Shown here: piece by piece, positions 10,001 through 17,808 of the stretch | Position numbering within the stretch: the stretch's first letter is position 1 | Layout of the letters: every line of letters starts with the position of its first letter | Assembly (NCBI GenBank): GCA_900549225.1 | Contig: URNP01000006.1 | Span: 8,695-72,694, forward strand | DNA length: 64,000 bases | Direction: 5' to 3' | Source of the DNA: an uncultured Eubacteriales bacterium | GTDB lineage: Bacteria > Bacillota > Clostridia > Christensenellales > CAG-917 | Made by a program: the position numbers and the translations under genes | The notes under the pieces: generated by a model | The model's input: only the letters and a program-made list of their open reading frames with translations | Told to the model about the DNA's origin: nothing | Databases searched by the model: none

Positions 10001-10537
10001 AGCGCAGACGACGACGCGGTGCAAGTTTTTGAAGAGGCGGCAAAGCGCGGCACGGCGTATCACAAAGTGATGCAGTATATCGACTATTTTTCGCAGAATC
10101 CGAGTGAGGTCGAGGCGCAAATGGATGCGCTCGTAAAACGCAATATTCTCACCAAAGAAGAAAGAGATTGCGTGATGACAAAGGATATCGTGAGATGCCT
10201 TTCAAGCGATATTATGCAAATCGCAAGAGAGGCGGAAAAGCAAAACAAGTGTCATAGAGAGCAATCTTTTATGATGTACAAAAAGGCAAACGAGGTCAGC
10301 GACGATTTCACTTCTGACGACAGAGTACTCGTGCAAGGCGTGATAGACTTGTTTATCGACGGCGAAAAGAAGATTATCGTCGACTTCAAAACGTCGTCTT
10401 TGAGCGACGAAAAAACCGTTGAAAAGTACAAAAAGCAACTTTATCTATACAAATCGGCAATTGAAAGTGCCACTCGTGCAAAAGTCGATCAAGTTTTGCT
10501 ATACTCTTTCGCAACGGGGAAAACCTTGATTTTATAA
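7085..10537 (+). CDS. addA: AddA, UvrD-type helicase and nuclease subunit of AddAB
   Basis: 1150 residues. UvrD/Rep-family 3'-5' helicase fused to a RecB-type nuclease. Walker A is SASAGSGKT (about residues 46-54, Lys53), Walker B VFVDEYQDVNPTQ, motif III GDVKQSIYGFR, motif V STFHGYKGLE and motif VI RLFYVALTRAK. The C-terminal nuclease shows GVIDLF (Asp1088) and IIVDFKT (Asp1100, Lys1102), so both subunits keep nuclease residues. The start at 7085 follows AAGGAGG (7072-7078) and overlaps the end of addB in the sequence ATGAGTAA. This is standard double-strand break repair and recombination. Confidence 0.97.
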   Translation: MSNDTVTTLSKDAERKLEILRDEKGNILLTDDQKKAVLERGRILVSASAGSGKTSTMVKRIIVMISEGASLKNLLVLVYNNAAADELKERLHQELFKAACSSTGEKRDRFRHEIDELPFCHICTIHAFCQSLIRENFDKLGISPTFEVLDETRHATYMNKALDDVIAAYTANGDETFCELADIFSQSRKEENLKSNIARFYSLIEIQPDKEDFKRCVAECYDSYENSKFFKILERYYKSFFAKAKQALAPVGLQLETIAPTSKYVQSVKAATCFCDEMERENNLFAMCAIASKYTKPRATISTKATEDERLLTGYVKDYLKQFHDVIDEMKELCQRQDAPQKSHEQNAKYVKKLVKVADDFSKELEKLKQEDNVLSFEDLQHKALELLSDEDCAQNYDFDAVFVDEYQDVNPTQEAIIRKLVKGECFMVGDVKQSIYGFRLADPAIFLSRQSEYSKGAKEGTNIFFNRNFRSAFGILNFVNGVFDSAMTQDSADVDYKKDARFELKDVPPVRLEGVSPEGYVQVHLFVKQKSETVPSAGLYDIEKDEGDSDEGGSRQEGIFIANEIQKLVGKAKGDGKYIGYGDIALLFRSRSTGAKEIVKTLKSRGIPVNEGAFGKSASLPERELVAFLRVLDNPRQDVPFAGYLLSYFGGYDESELASVAAEEGDCLYDKFVLTAYSDNPSPLADKVKSTLKTLDDYRLKASFESVKELMRSIVSDYCYDAYLMKSGEGDAYGLKAFVESPDDETSLGKFLKDYCESDGSDGGATGGDRVVVSTFHGYKGLENPVVFVADTAFGFNYEACSGDLILTGKGMSGDDSNNKGLVGMNAFDFENKTKNSTTLSKLAVSKCIKDNQLKEEIRLFYVALTRAKQLMYVTATVSEAKSAGFGITAKLSGAGCDLDFISSAVFDGTVKCMPIRHYTDDEQFLDVASDRLQLRSDEKLVRIIEQAQAFEYPFKQATSLAMKYSVSALDSADDDAVQVFEEAAKRGTAYHKVMQYIDYFSQNPSEVEAQMDALVKRNILTKEERDCVMTKDIVRCLSSDIMQIAREAEKQNKCHREQSFMMYKKANEVSDDFTSDDRVLVQGVIDLFIDGEKKIIVDFKTSSLSDEKTVEKYKKQLYLYKSAIESATRAKVDQVLLYSFATGKTLIL

Positions 10538-10559
10538 GACTTGAAAAAACGATATGCAA

Positions 10560-10605
10560 GGACCAAAGCGCCGAATGCGGCTGATCGGGTCTTTTGATTT
10601 TTTTG
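10560..10605 (+). terminator. Possible intrinsic terminator after addA
   Basis: GACC (10561-10564) can pair with GGTC (10588-10591) around an inner weak GC-rich stem, followed by CTTTTGATTTTTTT. The stem is imperfect, so confidence is moderate. Confidence 0.4.
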
Positions 10606-10635
10606 CAAAAAAATTCAATTGTTTGAAAAATATCC

Positions 10636-10664
10636 TTGATTTTTATATGCGCGCTATGTATAAT
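10636..10664 (+). promoter_or_regulatory. Promoter of the acidic-protein pair
   Basis: TTGATT (10636-10641), a 17-base spacer and TATAAT (10659-10664). The leader is about 55 bases and has GGAGGA before the GTG start. Confidence 0.65.
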
Positions 10665-10725
10665 TATATAGATATTTCATAAAGTTATCGACGTACGCAT
10701 CGATAATCCGAAACGGAGGACAATC

Positions 10726-12669
10726 GTGGAATTTTTCAAAAAGGCGTTTGCTTGGCTTGCGGAAGTGTCGCAAAAACTTCCCAAAGTCGATACGAATCTG
10801 TTTTTCATCGTCGTCTTGGCGGTGATTGCCGGTTTGGGCGTCGTTATTGCTTTCACATTGCTCGGTTCAAGAGCACGCAAGTTGTTCCTTTCAAGCAGAA
10901 AAATCAGAAAATATCTTGCAAACGTCGATGCCGTTGACGACGACAACGTCAGCGATTTTACCGCCCATTGTTTTTCAAAAAAAACGCCGCAAGCCCTTCG
11001 TGACGCATGGGTGCAATATCTCGGCGTTCGTTTCGGTTACCCAAGCGACATAGTCAGCGACTCTGCCGTTTACGACAAGTTGGTCAAAAAGAACAATGAC
11101 GTACGCTCGGGCGGATTCCTCGGCGTATCTCTCGTGTTGCTTGCATTGTTCTCGTTCTGGGGTTACGGGATTCTTTCCGCCCCCGAAATGGGCACGGTGC
11201 ATCTTGTCGCGCTCTTGCTTATCGGCGCGCTTTATCTCGTGCTCGTCATTCTTTGCCGCAAGCAAAATCAAAGATGTTTTGAAACCTTCGAAGCAATGCA
11301 AGAGGATCTCGACGCAAAGGTGAATTTGCAAATAGAAAGCAACTACGCCACGGATTCCTCTCCGCTTCAGGAACTCAACTCTATGGTTGAGGAAATCATT
11401 GCGCGCAACACCGCAAAAGCAGTGGATATCGACGACGATAACGGGCAAACTCCAATCGAGGCGCTTATCGAGCAGAAAATGCTCGAGCAAGACGAACTCG
11501 ACGAGATACAACAAGACGACGAAGATTCTTCCGCTCAAACCGAAGAGCAAGTGCTTGAACCGGTTGAAGAAGCAACACAAGACGAACAAGACGAGCAAGA
11601 TTCCGACGAACAAATCGGCATAAACGATATTTTGCAAGAGCAAGAGGCTTCCGACGAGGAGCAAAACGCCGAAGAATCCGCTCAAGATATCTCAGACGAA
11701 ACCGTCGAAAGCGAAGAGAAAGAAAACGCCGAAGAAACGGACGCTCAAAGCGAGCAAGCAGCAAACGAATCTCTCGAAGAAGTTCCCACCGAAGACGAAG
11801 ATACAACCGAAGAAGTTTCGGACGAAACTAATGTCGACGAGGATACTCAAGTCGAAGATACGACCGAGGGCGAAACTCTTGAAGAGGAAAACGAGTCCTT
11901 TCAAGATGAATCTTCCGACGAAGAGATTCACATCGAAGACGATAATCAAATCGAAGAAGAACCTCAAGCAGAGGACGTGGCAGAAGAGCCTCAAACGGAA
12001 GACGACGTAGAAGAGTCGCAAGACGAACAAGGATACGTCGAAGCGCAAGAAAGCAGCGGCGAAAGCGACGAGCAAATCGAAGAGCAACAAGAGGAAGTCG
12101 AGGACGAGCAAAACGTCAAAGACGAGAATCAAGAGCAGAACGATTTTGAGTCCGAAGACGAATCGACCGAAGACGAAGAAAGCGTAGAAGAGAATCCTCA
12201 AGCGGACGAATCCGACGATAATCTCGAGCAAGAACAGTCGGAGGAAGTCGTCGAAGAAGAGGAGAACTCCGAAGAAGTCGCTTCCGAACAAGAGCAGGAC
12301 GAAGAGGATAATTCCGAGCAAGAGGAAACCTTCGATGACGAGGAGAGAGAGGATGAAGTCGGTGAAGAAACCGAAGAATCCGAAGCGAATGAAGATCACG
12401 AAGAGCCTGATGCAGAGAAAGAGCCGGAAGTGGTTTACGTCGTTGACGGCGACGAGGATGAGGAAGAACACGTCAAACCCGCCAAACTCGTCAAGTTGCC
12501 CAATCTGGTGGACTATATGCTGTCCAAGAATATGCCCAAAGCAATGAAGATTCAGATCGCAACAATGCTTATAGGTACGTACAACAAGTTCAAAGACAGC
12601 AAAGAAGATCGCAAGATCGTCGTGCAGTGCTTGACGAAGGTTATGCGCGATTTGCAAAACAACAAATAA
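10726..12669 (+). CDS. Membrane protein with ~350-residue acidic region and conserved C-terminal domain
   Basis: 647 residues, GTG start 6 bases after GGAGGA. Three hydrophobic segments are visible (about residues 25-45, 125-145 and 150-170), followed by a soluble part. Residues about 215-570 are extremely acidic and low in complexity, almost only Glu, Asp, Gln and Ser. The last ~80 residues form a compact basic/hydrophobic domain starting near VVYVVDG and containing KPAKLVKLPNLVDYMLS. That same domain ends the next protein, which argues for a shared role. No enzyme motif is present. The acidic stretch could be a flexible tether or a cation- or protein-binding region; this is inference. Family not recognised. 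Confidence 0.8.
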   Translation: MEFFKKAFAWLAEVSQKLPKVDTNLFFIVVLAVIAGLGVVIAFTLLGSRARKLFLSSRKIRKYLANVDAVDDDNVSDFTAHCFSKKTPQALRDAWVQYLGVRFGYPSDIVSDSAVYDKLVKKNNDVRSGGFLGVSLVLLALFSFWGYGILSAPEMGTVHLVALLLIGALYLVLVILCRKQNQRCFETFEAMQEDLDAKVNLQIESNYATDSSPLQELNSMVEEIIARNTAKAVDIDDDNGQTPIEALIEQKMLEQDELDEIQQDDEDSSAQTEEQVLEPVEEATQDEQDEQDSDEQIGINDILQEQEASDEEQNAEESAQDISDETVESEEKENAEETDAQSEQAANESLEEVPTEDEDTTEEVSDETNVDEDTQVEDTTEGETLEEENESFQDESSDEEIHIEDDNQIEEEPQAEDVAEEPQTEDDVEESQDEQGYVEAQESSGESDEQIEEQQEEVEDEQNVKDENQEQNDFESEDESTEDEESVEENPQADESDDNLEQEQSEEVVEEEENSEEVASEQEQDEEDNSEQEETFDDEEREDEVGEETEESEANEDHEEPDAEKEPEVVYVVDGDEDEEEHVKPAKLVKLPNLVDYMLSKNMPKAMKIQIATMLIGTYNKFKDSKEDRKIVVQCLTKVMRDLQNNK

Positions 12670-12734
12670 ATAAACAATGTCGGGGAAATTGTGAGCCGAC
12701 GCAAATAAAATAATATATTGCGAGGATTGTAAAG

Positions 12735-13511
12735 ATGTTTGGAAAGAAGAAAAAGAAACTCGAAGCAGAACGCCAAGAAGAAGAATTGCGCTTGCAACAA
12801 GAGCAACTGAAGCAGCAACAGACCGCCGCACAGCAGACTCAAAAACAAGAGGACAAAATCTTCCTTGAAAGCGAACTCATCGACGACGAAGAAGAGGATA
12901 ACGCACTTCCCAAAGAGTACGAAGCAATCGCCTATATTCTCAAACAAGAGCAGGGCGAGGATCTCGTTGCTCAGCCCGTTGACGACGAGCCCGTTCAATC
13001 CGAACAACAACCCGAGCTAATCGAGGAAGTCAAACCGCAAGAGCAGCAAGTTCTCGAACCTGTTGCCGAACCTGCCCAAGAGCCCGCACAACTCGAAGAA
13101 GTCGCTCAAGAGGAAACTCTCGAAGAAGTGCCTGTCGAAGAGAAAGAAGAGGAGAGCGAAGAGCTCGAGGAAGCGGAAGAGGAAACCGAGGAAGAATCCG
13201 ACGATTCCGAAGCAGAACTCGAAGAGGCAGACCAAGCCGAAGATGGAAAAGAGGAGCAACAACAAGAAGAAGTCGTATACGTCGTTGACGGTCCGAGCGA
13301 GGACGACGACGAACTCGTCAAACCCGCAAAACTCGTCAAACTTCCCAATCTCGTGGATTATATGCTTTCTCAAAATATGTCCAAGCAAATGAAGATAAAC
13401 ATTGCGACTTTGTTGCTCAGCACTTACAACAAATACAAGGATATTCCTGCAGAAAAGAAGATTGTCATTCAATGTATGGCAAAAGTCATGAAATCACTCA
13501 TTCAAGGCTGA
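12735..13511 (+). CDS. Acidic soluble paralogue sharing the C-terminal domain of the preceding protein
   Basis: 258 residues. It begins with a very basic MFGKKKKK patch and a Gln-rich, probably coiled-coil stretch (about 8-40), continues with an acidic Glu/Gln/Asp region (about 50-175), and ends with an ~80-residue domain containing VVYVVDG and KPAKLVKLPNLVDYMLSQ, closely similar to the end of the preceding membrane protein. It has no membrane segment. The gene lies 65 bases downstream on the same strand, so the two are probably co-expressed. The shared domain may mediate pairing of the two or binding to a common partner. Family not recognised. Confidence 0.8.
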   Translation: MFGKKKKKLEAERQEEELRLQQEQLKQQQTAAQQTQKQEDKIFLESELIDDEEEDNALPKEYEAIAYILKQEQGEDLVAQPVDDEPVQSEQQPELIEEVKPQEQQVLEPVAEPAQEPAQLEEVAQEETLEEVPVEEKEEESEELEEAEEETEEESDDSEAELEEADQAEDGKEEQQQEEVVYVVDGPSEDDDELVKPAKLVKLPNLVDYMLSQNMSKQMKINIATLLLSTYNKYKDIPAEKKIVIQCMAKVMKSLIQG

Positions 13512-13543
13512 TAGAATATCGATTTCTGCAAAAACGCAATCAA

Positions 13544-13573
13544 AAAACGGAAGCAAATCGCTTCCGTTTTTCT
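13544..13573. terminator. Bidirectional intrinsic terminator
   Basis: AAAACGGAAGC (13544-13554) pairs with GCTTCCGTTTT (13560-13570) around an AAATC loop. It serves the acidic gene (+) and the convergent corA (-). Confidence 0.9.
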
Positions 13574-13625
13574 ATTGGTAAAATTTGAACCCAATATACG
13601 ATTTTCCGTATATCTAACGCACTTT

Positions 13626-14579
13626 TTATTTGAGCATCTTCTTTTTGATAAACACGATTATAAGCGCTATGCAAATGAGCACGTTTATGCCGACGACAAC
13701 CCAGAATCCCCACAGTTTGCCCTCAAAGGGAACGCCCGTGTTCATGCCCCAAAGCGCCGCGATCATAGCAGGTGTGTCGACGAGCAACGTGAGAACGGTG
13801 AGCGTTTTCATGACGACGTTGAGGTTGTTTGAAATGATAGAGGCGTAGGTGTCCATCGTGCCGCTCAAAATGTCGCGATAAATGTTGGACATTTCGATTG
13901 CCTGTTTGTTTTCGATGAGCACGTCGTCCCACAAATCGTCGTCCTCTTCAAAGAATTTCACAAGGCGCGGAAACTTGTCGAGAACTGCGGTGTTTGCACG
14001 CAGTGAAGTGGAGAAGTAGACGAGGGATTTTTCAAGCGAAAGCATTTCGATAAGCCCTTCGTTTTTCATCGCCTTTTCGAGTTCTGTCTGAACGCGTTGG
14101 CTTGCCCTGTCGATTTGTTTGAGGTATTGCAGGTATTTTTTTGCAATGACGTATTGAAGTTGAAGCACGAAACGAGTGCGTTTGTGAATATTGAAATCCT
14201 TGACGTAGCGTCCTGCCATAAGGTCGTTGATGATGGACGTTTCGTTGAGGCAAACGGTGACTATCGTGCTGTCCGTCGCGATGCAACCGAAAGGCAGAGT
14301 TGCGTAGGTGTATCTGTCGTCGTCCTCTTCCGTGATAGGAATGTCGGTGACTGCCATGAGAATCCCGTCCTCTTTTTCGCAGTGAGCGCGCTCTTCGGAG
14401 TCCAACGCCGCTTTGACGTAATCCTCGGGAATTTTGCACGAAGAACACACCAACTCGATTTCCTTGTCGGTTGGGTTGGACATATGAACCCATTGCTCGG
14501 TGAAATCGTAGCCCTCGACGATGAGTTCGGGGTCGACTTCGATGACGGATTTGTTGAGTTTTTTGTAGACTTGAATCAT
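13626..14579 (-). CDS. corA: CorA-family divalent metal ion transporter
   Basis: 317 residues. CorA forms a pentameric magnesium (or cobalt/nickel) channel. The C-terminus has two membrane helices, with the signature Gly-Met-Asn in ALWGMNTGVP at the end of the first helix and an outside loop GVPFEGKLWG; the tail is basic (IKKKMLK). The N-terminal two thirds is the cytoplasmic metal-sensing funnel with a long helical region (about 130-250). The ATG at 14579 is chosen because GGAGGACAAA directly precedes it; an upstream in-frame ATG lacks a ribosome site. An apparently structured leader precedes the gene. Confidence 0.93.
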   Translation of the reverse strand: MIQVYKKLNKSVIEVDPELIVEGYDFTEQWVHMSNPTDKEIELVCSSCKIPEDYVKAALDSEERAHCEKEDGILMAVTDIPITEEDDDRYTYATLPFGCIATDSTIVTVCLNETSIINDLMAGRYVKDFNIHKRTRFVLQLQYVIAKKYLQYLKQIDRASQRVQTELEKAMKNEGLIEMLSLEKSLVYFSTSLRANTAVLDKFPRLVKFFEEDDDLWDDVLIENKQAIEMSNIYRDILSGTMDTYASIISNNLNVVMKTLTVLTLLVDTPAMIAALWGMNTGVPFEGKLWGFWVVVGINVLICIALIIVFIKKKMLK

Positions 14580-14582
14580 TTT

Positions 14583-14700
14583 GTCCTCCAAGGGCATAGC
14601 GGTACGCGCCACGCCGGAGAACCCGAAACGTGTGCGTATTTAGCGGAGATGTTGACTACTTCGAGGGTCAGCGTCCATATAAATTGCACCTCTAAAAATA
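14583..14700 (-). promoter_or_regulatory. Possible structured 5' leader of corA
   Basis: Read on the minus strand, GAGGTG near 14691 can pair with CATCTC near 14647, enclosing TGAC...GTCA. A second GC-rich hairpin (CGG-GTTCT-CCG) lies between it and the ribosome site. Such a leader before a metal-ion transporter suggests metal-responsive control, but I cannot match it to the M-box or any other known riboswitch. Confidence 0.3.
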
Positions 14701-14831
14701 TTTGATAAACAAAGTTTAGCAAAAAAAAACGCCGTGCGCAACTCATTTTGAAAATGATTTGCATTTTTTCGCTTTTTGATGTGGAGTTAATATACGTTTA
14801 TCAAATAATTTCTTGAATATATATATTTTTC

Positions 14832-14860
14832 TTGCAAAAAAGCGCGGATTTTGTTATGAT
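14832..14860 (+). promoter_or_regulatory. ppdK promoter
   Basis: TTGCAA (14832-14837), a 17-base spacer and TATGAT (14855-14860) with an extended TG. The leader has AGGAGG at 14888-14893. The rest of the 322-base gap between corA and ppdK is AT-rich. Confidence 0.75.
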
Positions 14861-14901
14861 ACTAGATGACTATATAAGAAATCTTTTAGGAGGAATTCTA
14901 A

Positions 14902-17547
14902 ATGGGCAAAAAATACGTTTATCAGTTTGCCGAAGGCAATGCAAAAATGCGTGAACTTCTCGGCGGCAAGGGCGCAAACCTCGCAGAAATGACCAATATC
15001 GGTCTTCCTGTTCCTTACGGTTTTACGATTACGACCGAAGCCTGCACGCAGTACTATGAGGACGGCAGACAAATCAACGACGATATCAAAGCGGAAATTA
15101 TGGAAAATATCACCAAACTCGAAGAAAAAGCGGGTATGAAATTCGGTGACAAAGAGAATCCGCTTCTCGTTTCCGTTCGCTCGGGCGCAAGAGCGTCCAT
15201 GCCCGGTATGATGGACACGATCCTCAACCTCGGTCTTAACGACGACGTTGTCGAAGTCCTTGCAAAGAAATCCGGCAACCCCAGATGGGCTTGGGACTGC
15301 TACAGACGTTTCATCCAAATGTTCTCCGACGTCGTTATGGAAGTCGGCAAAAAGTACTTTGAGGCTCTCATTGACGAACTCAAAGAGAGAAAGGGCGTCA
15401 CTTACGACGTAGAACTCACCGCAGACGACCTCAAAGAACTCGCAGGCAAATTCAAAGCAGAATATCAATCAAAGATCGGCAAACCCTTCCCGTCCGATCC
15501 GAAGGAACAACTCTTTGAGGCAATCAAAGCGGTCTTCCGTTCTTGGGACAACCCGCGCGCCAATATCTATCGTATGGACCACGACATTCCTTACAGTTGG
15601 GGTACTGCCGTCAACGTGCAAATGATGGCGTTCGGCAACATGGGCGACGATTGCGGCACGGGCGTTGCATTCACTCGTAACCCCGCAACGGGCGAACCCG
15701 GTCTTATGGGCGAATTCCTTATGAACGCACAAGGCGAAGACGTTGTCGCAGGCGTCCGCACCCCGATGCCTATCTCTCAAATGGCAGAAGTTCTTCCCGA
15801 AGTCTACACACAATTCCAAGACGTGTGCAAGATTTTGGAAAACCACTACAGAGATATGCAAGATATGGAGTTCACCATTCAACAAAAGAAACTCTATATG
15901 CTTCAAACCAGAAACGGCAAACGTACCGCAGCGGCGGCAATCCGCATCGCTTGCGACCTCATCGACGAGGGTATGATTTCCGAGCAAGAAGCACTTTTGC
16001 AAATCGATGCAAAGACTCTCGATATGTTGCTCCACCCGCAATTTGACGCAAAAGCGCTCAAAGCAGCAGACAAAGCAAACGTCGTCGGCAAGGGCATCGC
16101 AGCGTCTCCGGGCGCAGCGGCAGGCACGATCGTTTTCACGGCAGAAGACGCAGTCAGAGAAGGCAAGGCAGGCAAGAAAGTCGTCCTCGTCAGACTTGAG
16201 ACTTCACCTGAAGATATCGAAGGTATGAAATACGCTCAAGGCATCCTCACCGTTCGCGGCGGACAAACCTCTCACGCGGCAGTCGTTGCTCGCGGAATGG
16301 GCACTTGCTGCGTATCCGGTTGCGGCGATATCAAGATGCACGAAGAAGAGAAGTACTTTGAACTCGCAGGCAAGACCTTCCGTGAAGGCGACGGTCTCTC
16401 CCTCGACGGTTCTACGGGCAATATCTACGACACGATCATCAAGACCGTTCCGGCAGATCCCAACAGCGGTTACTTCGGAAGAATCATGAAACTCGCAGAC
16501 AAATACAAAGCACTCGGCGTGCGCACCAACGCAGATACTCCTGCAGACGCACAAAGAGCGGCTGAACTCGGCGCACAAGGCATCGGCCTCGTTCGTACCG
16601 AACACATGTTCTTCGGCCCGGGCAGAATCGACAAATTCCGCGAGATGATTTGCTCCGAAACCGTTGAAGAGCGCGTCAAAGCACTCGACGCAATCGAACC
16701 GATGCAACAAGCAGACTTTGAAGGCCTCATGGAAGCACTCAAAGGCATGCCTGTTACCATTCGTTTCTTGGATCCGCCGCTTCACGAGTTCGTTCCCACC
16801 GAAGAAAAGGATATCGAAGCACTTGCAAAAGCAAAAGGCAAATCCGTGTCCGAAATCAAGATTCTCTGCGACAGTTTGCACGAGTTCAACCCGATGATGG
16901 GTCACAGAGGATGCCGTTTGGCAGTCACCTATCCCGAAATCGCCGTTATGCAAACCAAAGCGGTCATCAAAGCGGCTATCAACGTTCAAAAACGTCATCC
17001 CGATTGGACGGTTATGCCCGAAATCATGATCCCGCTCGTCGGCGAAGTCAAAGAATTGAAATACTGCAAGAAGACGGTTGTCGAAACCGCAGACGCAGTC
17101 ATCAAAGAGAGTGGAGTTGACCTCAAATACGAAGTCGGCACGATGATTGAAATCCCCAGAGCGGCACTCACCGCAGACGAAATCGCAACGGAAGCAGACT
17201 TCTTCTGCTTCGGCACGAACGACCTCACTCAAATGACGTTCGGCTTCAGCCGTGACGACGCAGGCAAGTTCTTGCCCAGTTACTATCAAGCAAAGATTTA
17301 CGAATCCGATCCGTTTGCACGTCTTGACACCGTTGGCGTCGGCAAACTCATGAAGATGGCAGTTTCTCTCGGCAGAGGCGCAAACAGCCATTTGCACTGC
17401 GGTATTTGCGGTGAACACGGTGGCGACCCGTCCTCCATCGAGTTCTGCCACGAAATCGGTCTTGACTACGTGTCTTGCTCACCGTTCAGAGTCCCGATCG
17501 CTCGTCTTGCTGCAGCACAGGCAAACATCAAGAACCCGAGAAAGTAA
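14902..17547 (+). CDS. ppdK: Pyruvate, phosphate dikinase
   Basis: 881 residues, the usual length for the bacterial enzyme. It reversibly converts pyruvate, ATP and phosphate to phosphoenolpyruvate, AMP and pyrophosphate, and in anaerobes it often runs in the glycolytic direction to save ATP. Domains in order are an N-terminal ATP-grasp domain (start GGKGANLAEM), the swivelling phosphohistidine domain with GGQTSHAAVVARGMG (His458), and the C-terminal PEP/pyruvate barrel with GTNDLTQMTFG and the CGICGEHGG cysteine motif (Cys833 and Cys836). All key motifs are intact. It has a strong AGGAGG and its own promoter and terminator, so it is a single-gene unit. Confidence 0.98.
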   Translation: MGKKYVYQFAEGNAKMRELLGGKGANLAEMTNIGLPVPYGFTITTEACTQYYEDGRQINDDIKAEIMENITKLEEKAGMKFGDKENPLLVSVRSGARASMPGMMDTILNLGLNDDVVEVLAKKSGNPRWAWDCYRRFIQMFSDVVMEVGKKYFEALIDELKERKGVTYDVELTADDLKELAGKFKAEYQSKIGKPFPSDPKEQLFEAIKAVFRSWDNPRANIYRMDHDIPYSWGTAVNVQMMAFGNMGDDCGTGVAFTRNPATGEPGLMGEFLMNAQGEDVVAGVRTPMPISQMAEVLPEVYTQFQDVCKILENHYRDMQDMEFTIQQKKLYMLQTRNGKRTAAAAIRIACDLIDEGMISEQEALLQIDAKTLDMLLHPQFDAKALKAADKANVVGKGIAASPGAAAGTIVFTAEDAVREGKAGKKVVLVRLETSPEDIEGMKYAQGILTVRGGQTSHAAVVARGMGTCCVSGCGDIKMHEEEKYFELAGKTFREGDGLSLDGSTGNIYDTIIKTVPADPNSGYFGRIMKLADKYKALGVRTNADTPADAQRAAELGAQGIGLVRTEHMFFGPGRIDKFREMICSETVEERVKALDAIEPMQQADFEGLMEALKGMPVTIRFLDPPLHEFVPTEEKDIEALAKAKGKSVSEIKILCDSLHEFNPMMGHRGCRLAVTYPEIAVMQTKAVIKAAINVQKRHPDWTVMPEIMIPLVGEVKELKYCKKTVVETADAVIKESGVDLKYEVGTMIEIPRAALTADEIATEADFFCFGTNDLTQMTFGFSRDDAGKFLPSYYQAKIYESDPFARLDTVGVGKLMKMAVSLGRGANSHLHCGICGEHGGDPSSIEFCHEIGLDYVSCSPFRVPIARLAAAQANIKNPRK

Positions 17548-17576
17548 TTTTAGGGAAGATGTAAATCAACAAAAAG

Positions 17577-17606
17577 AAGCGGTTACCGAAAGGCAACCGC
17601 TTTTTT
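17577..17606 (+). terminator. ppdK terminator
   Basis: AAGCGGTT (17577-17584) pairs with AACCGCTT (17595-17602) over an ACC/GG inner stem, followed by a T run. Confidence 0.9.
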
Positions 17607-17749
17607 ACTTACGCGAATATGGTTTGCTTGTGCAAGCGATGAAAGAGCCGCAAGGCGAAGCGATACGGTAGAAAATCGGAAAACGAACTGAAATTGCGAG
17701 CGATTTACCAAAATTAATTTTAGTCGCATCGTAAATCTTTCAATTAGCC

Positions 17750-17778
17750 TTGCAAATACGGCAAATAGATATTACAAT
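17750..17778 (+). promoter_or_regulatory. Promoter of the M20 peptidase gene
   Basis: TTGCAA (17750-17755), a 17-base spacer and TACAAT (17773-17778). AGGAGA lies at 17797-17802 before the ATG. Confidence 0.7.
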
Positions 17779-17808
17779 ATCTATATCTCACAATTCAGGA
17801 GAATCGTT

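Noticed and set aside
14583..14700. M-box (magnesium) riboswitch upstream of corA
   Set aside because: The conserved M-box blocks are not visible and the region is shorter than expected.
16204..17451. 415-codon minus-strand frame inside ppdK
   Set aside because: The plus-strand frame is a complete, well-motifed ppdK; the antisense frame is a shadow.
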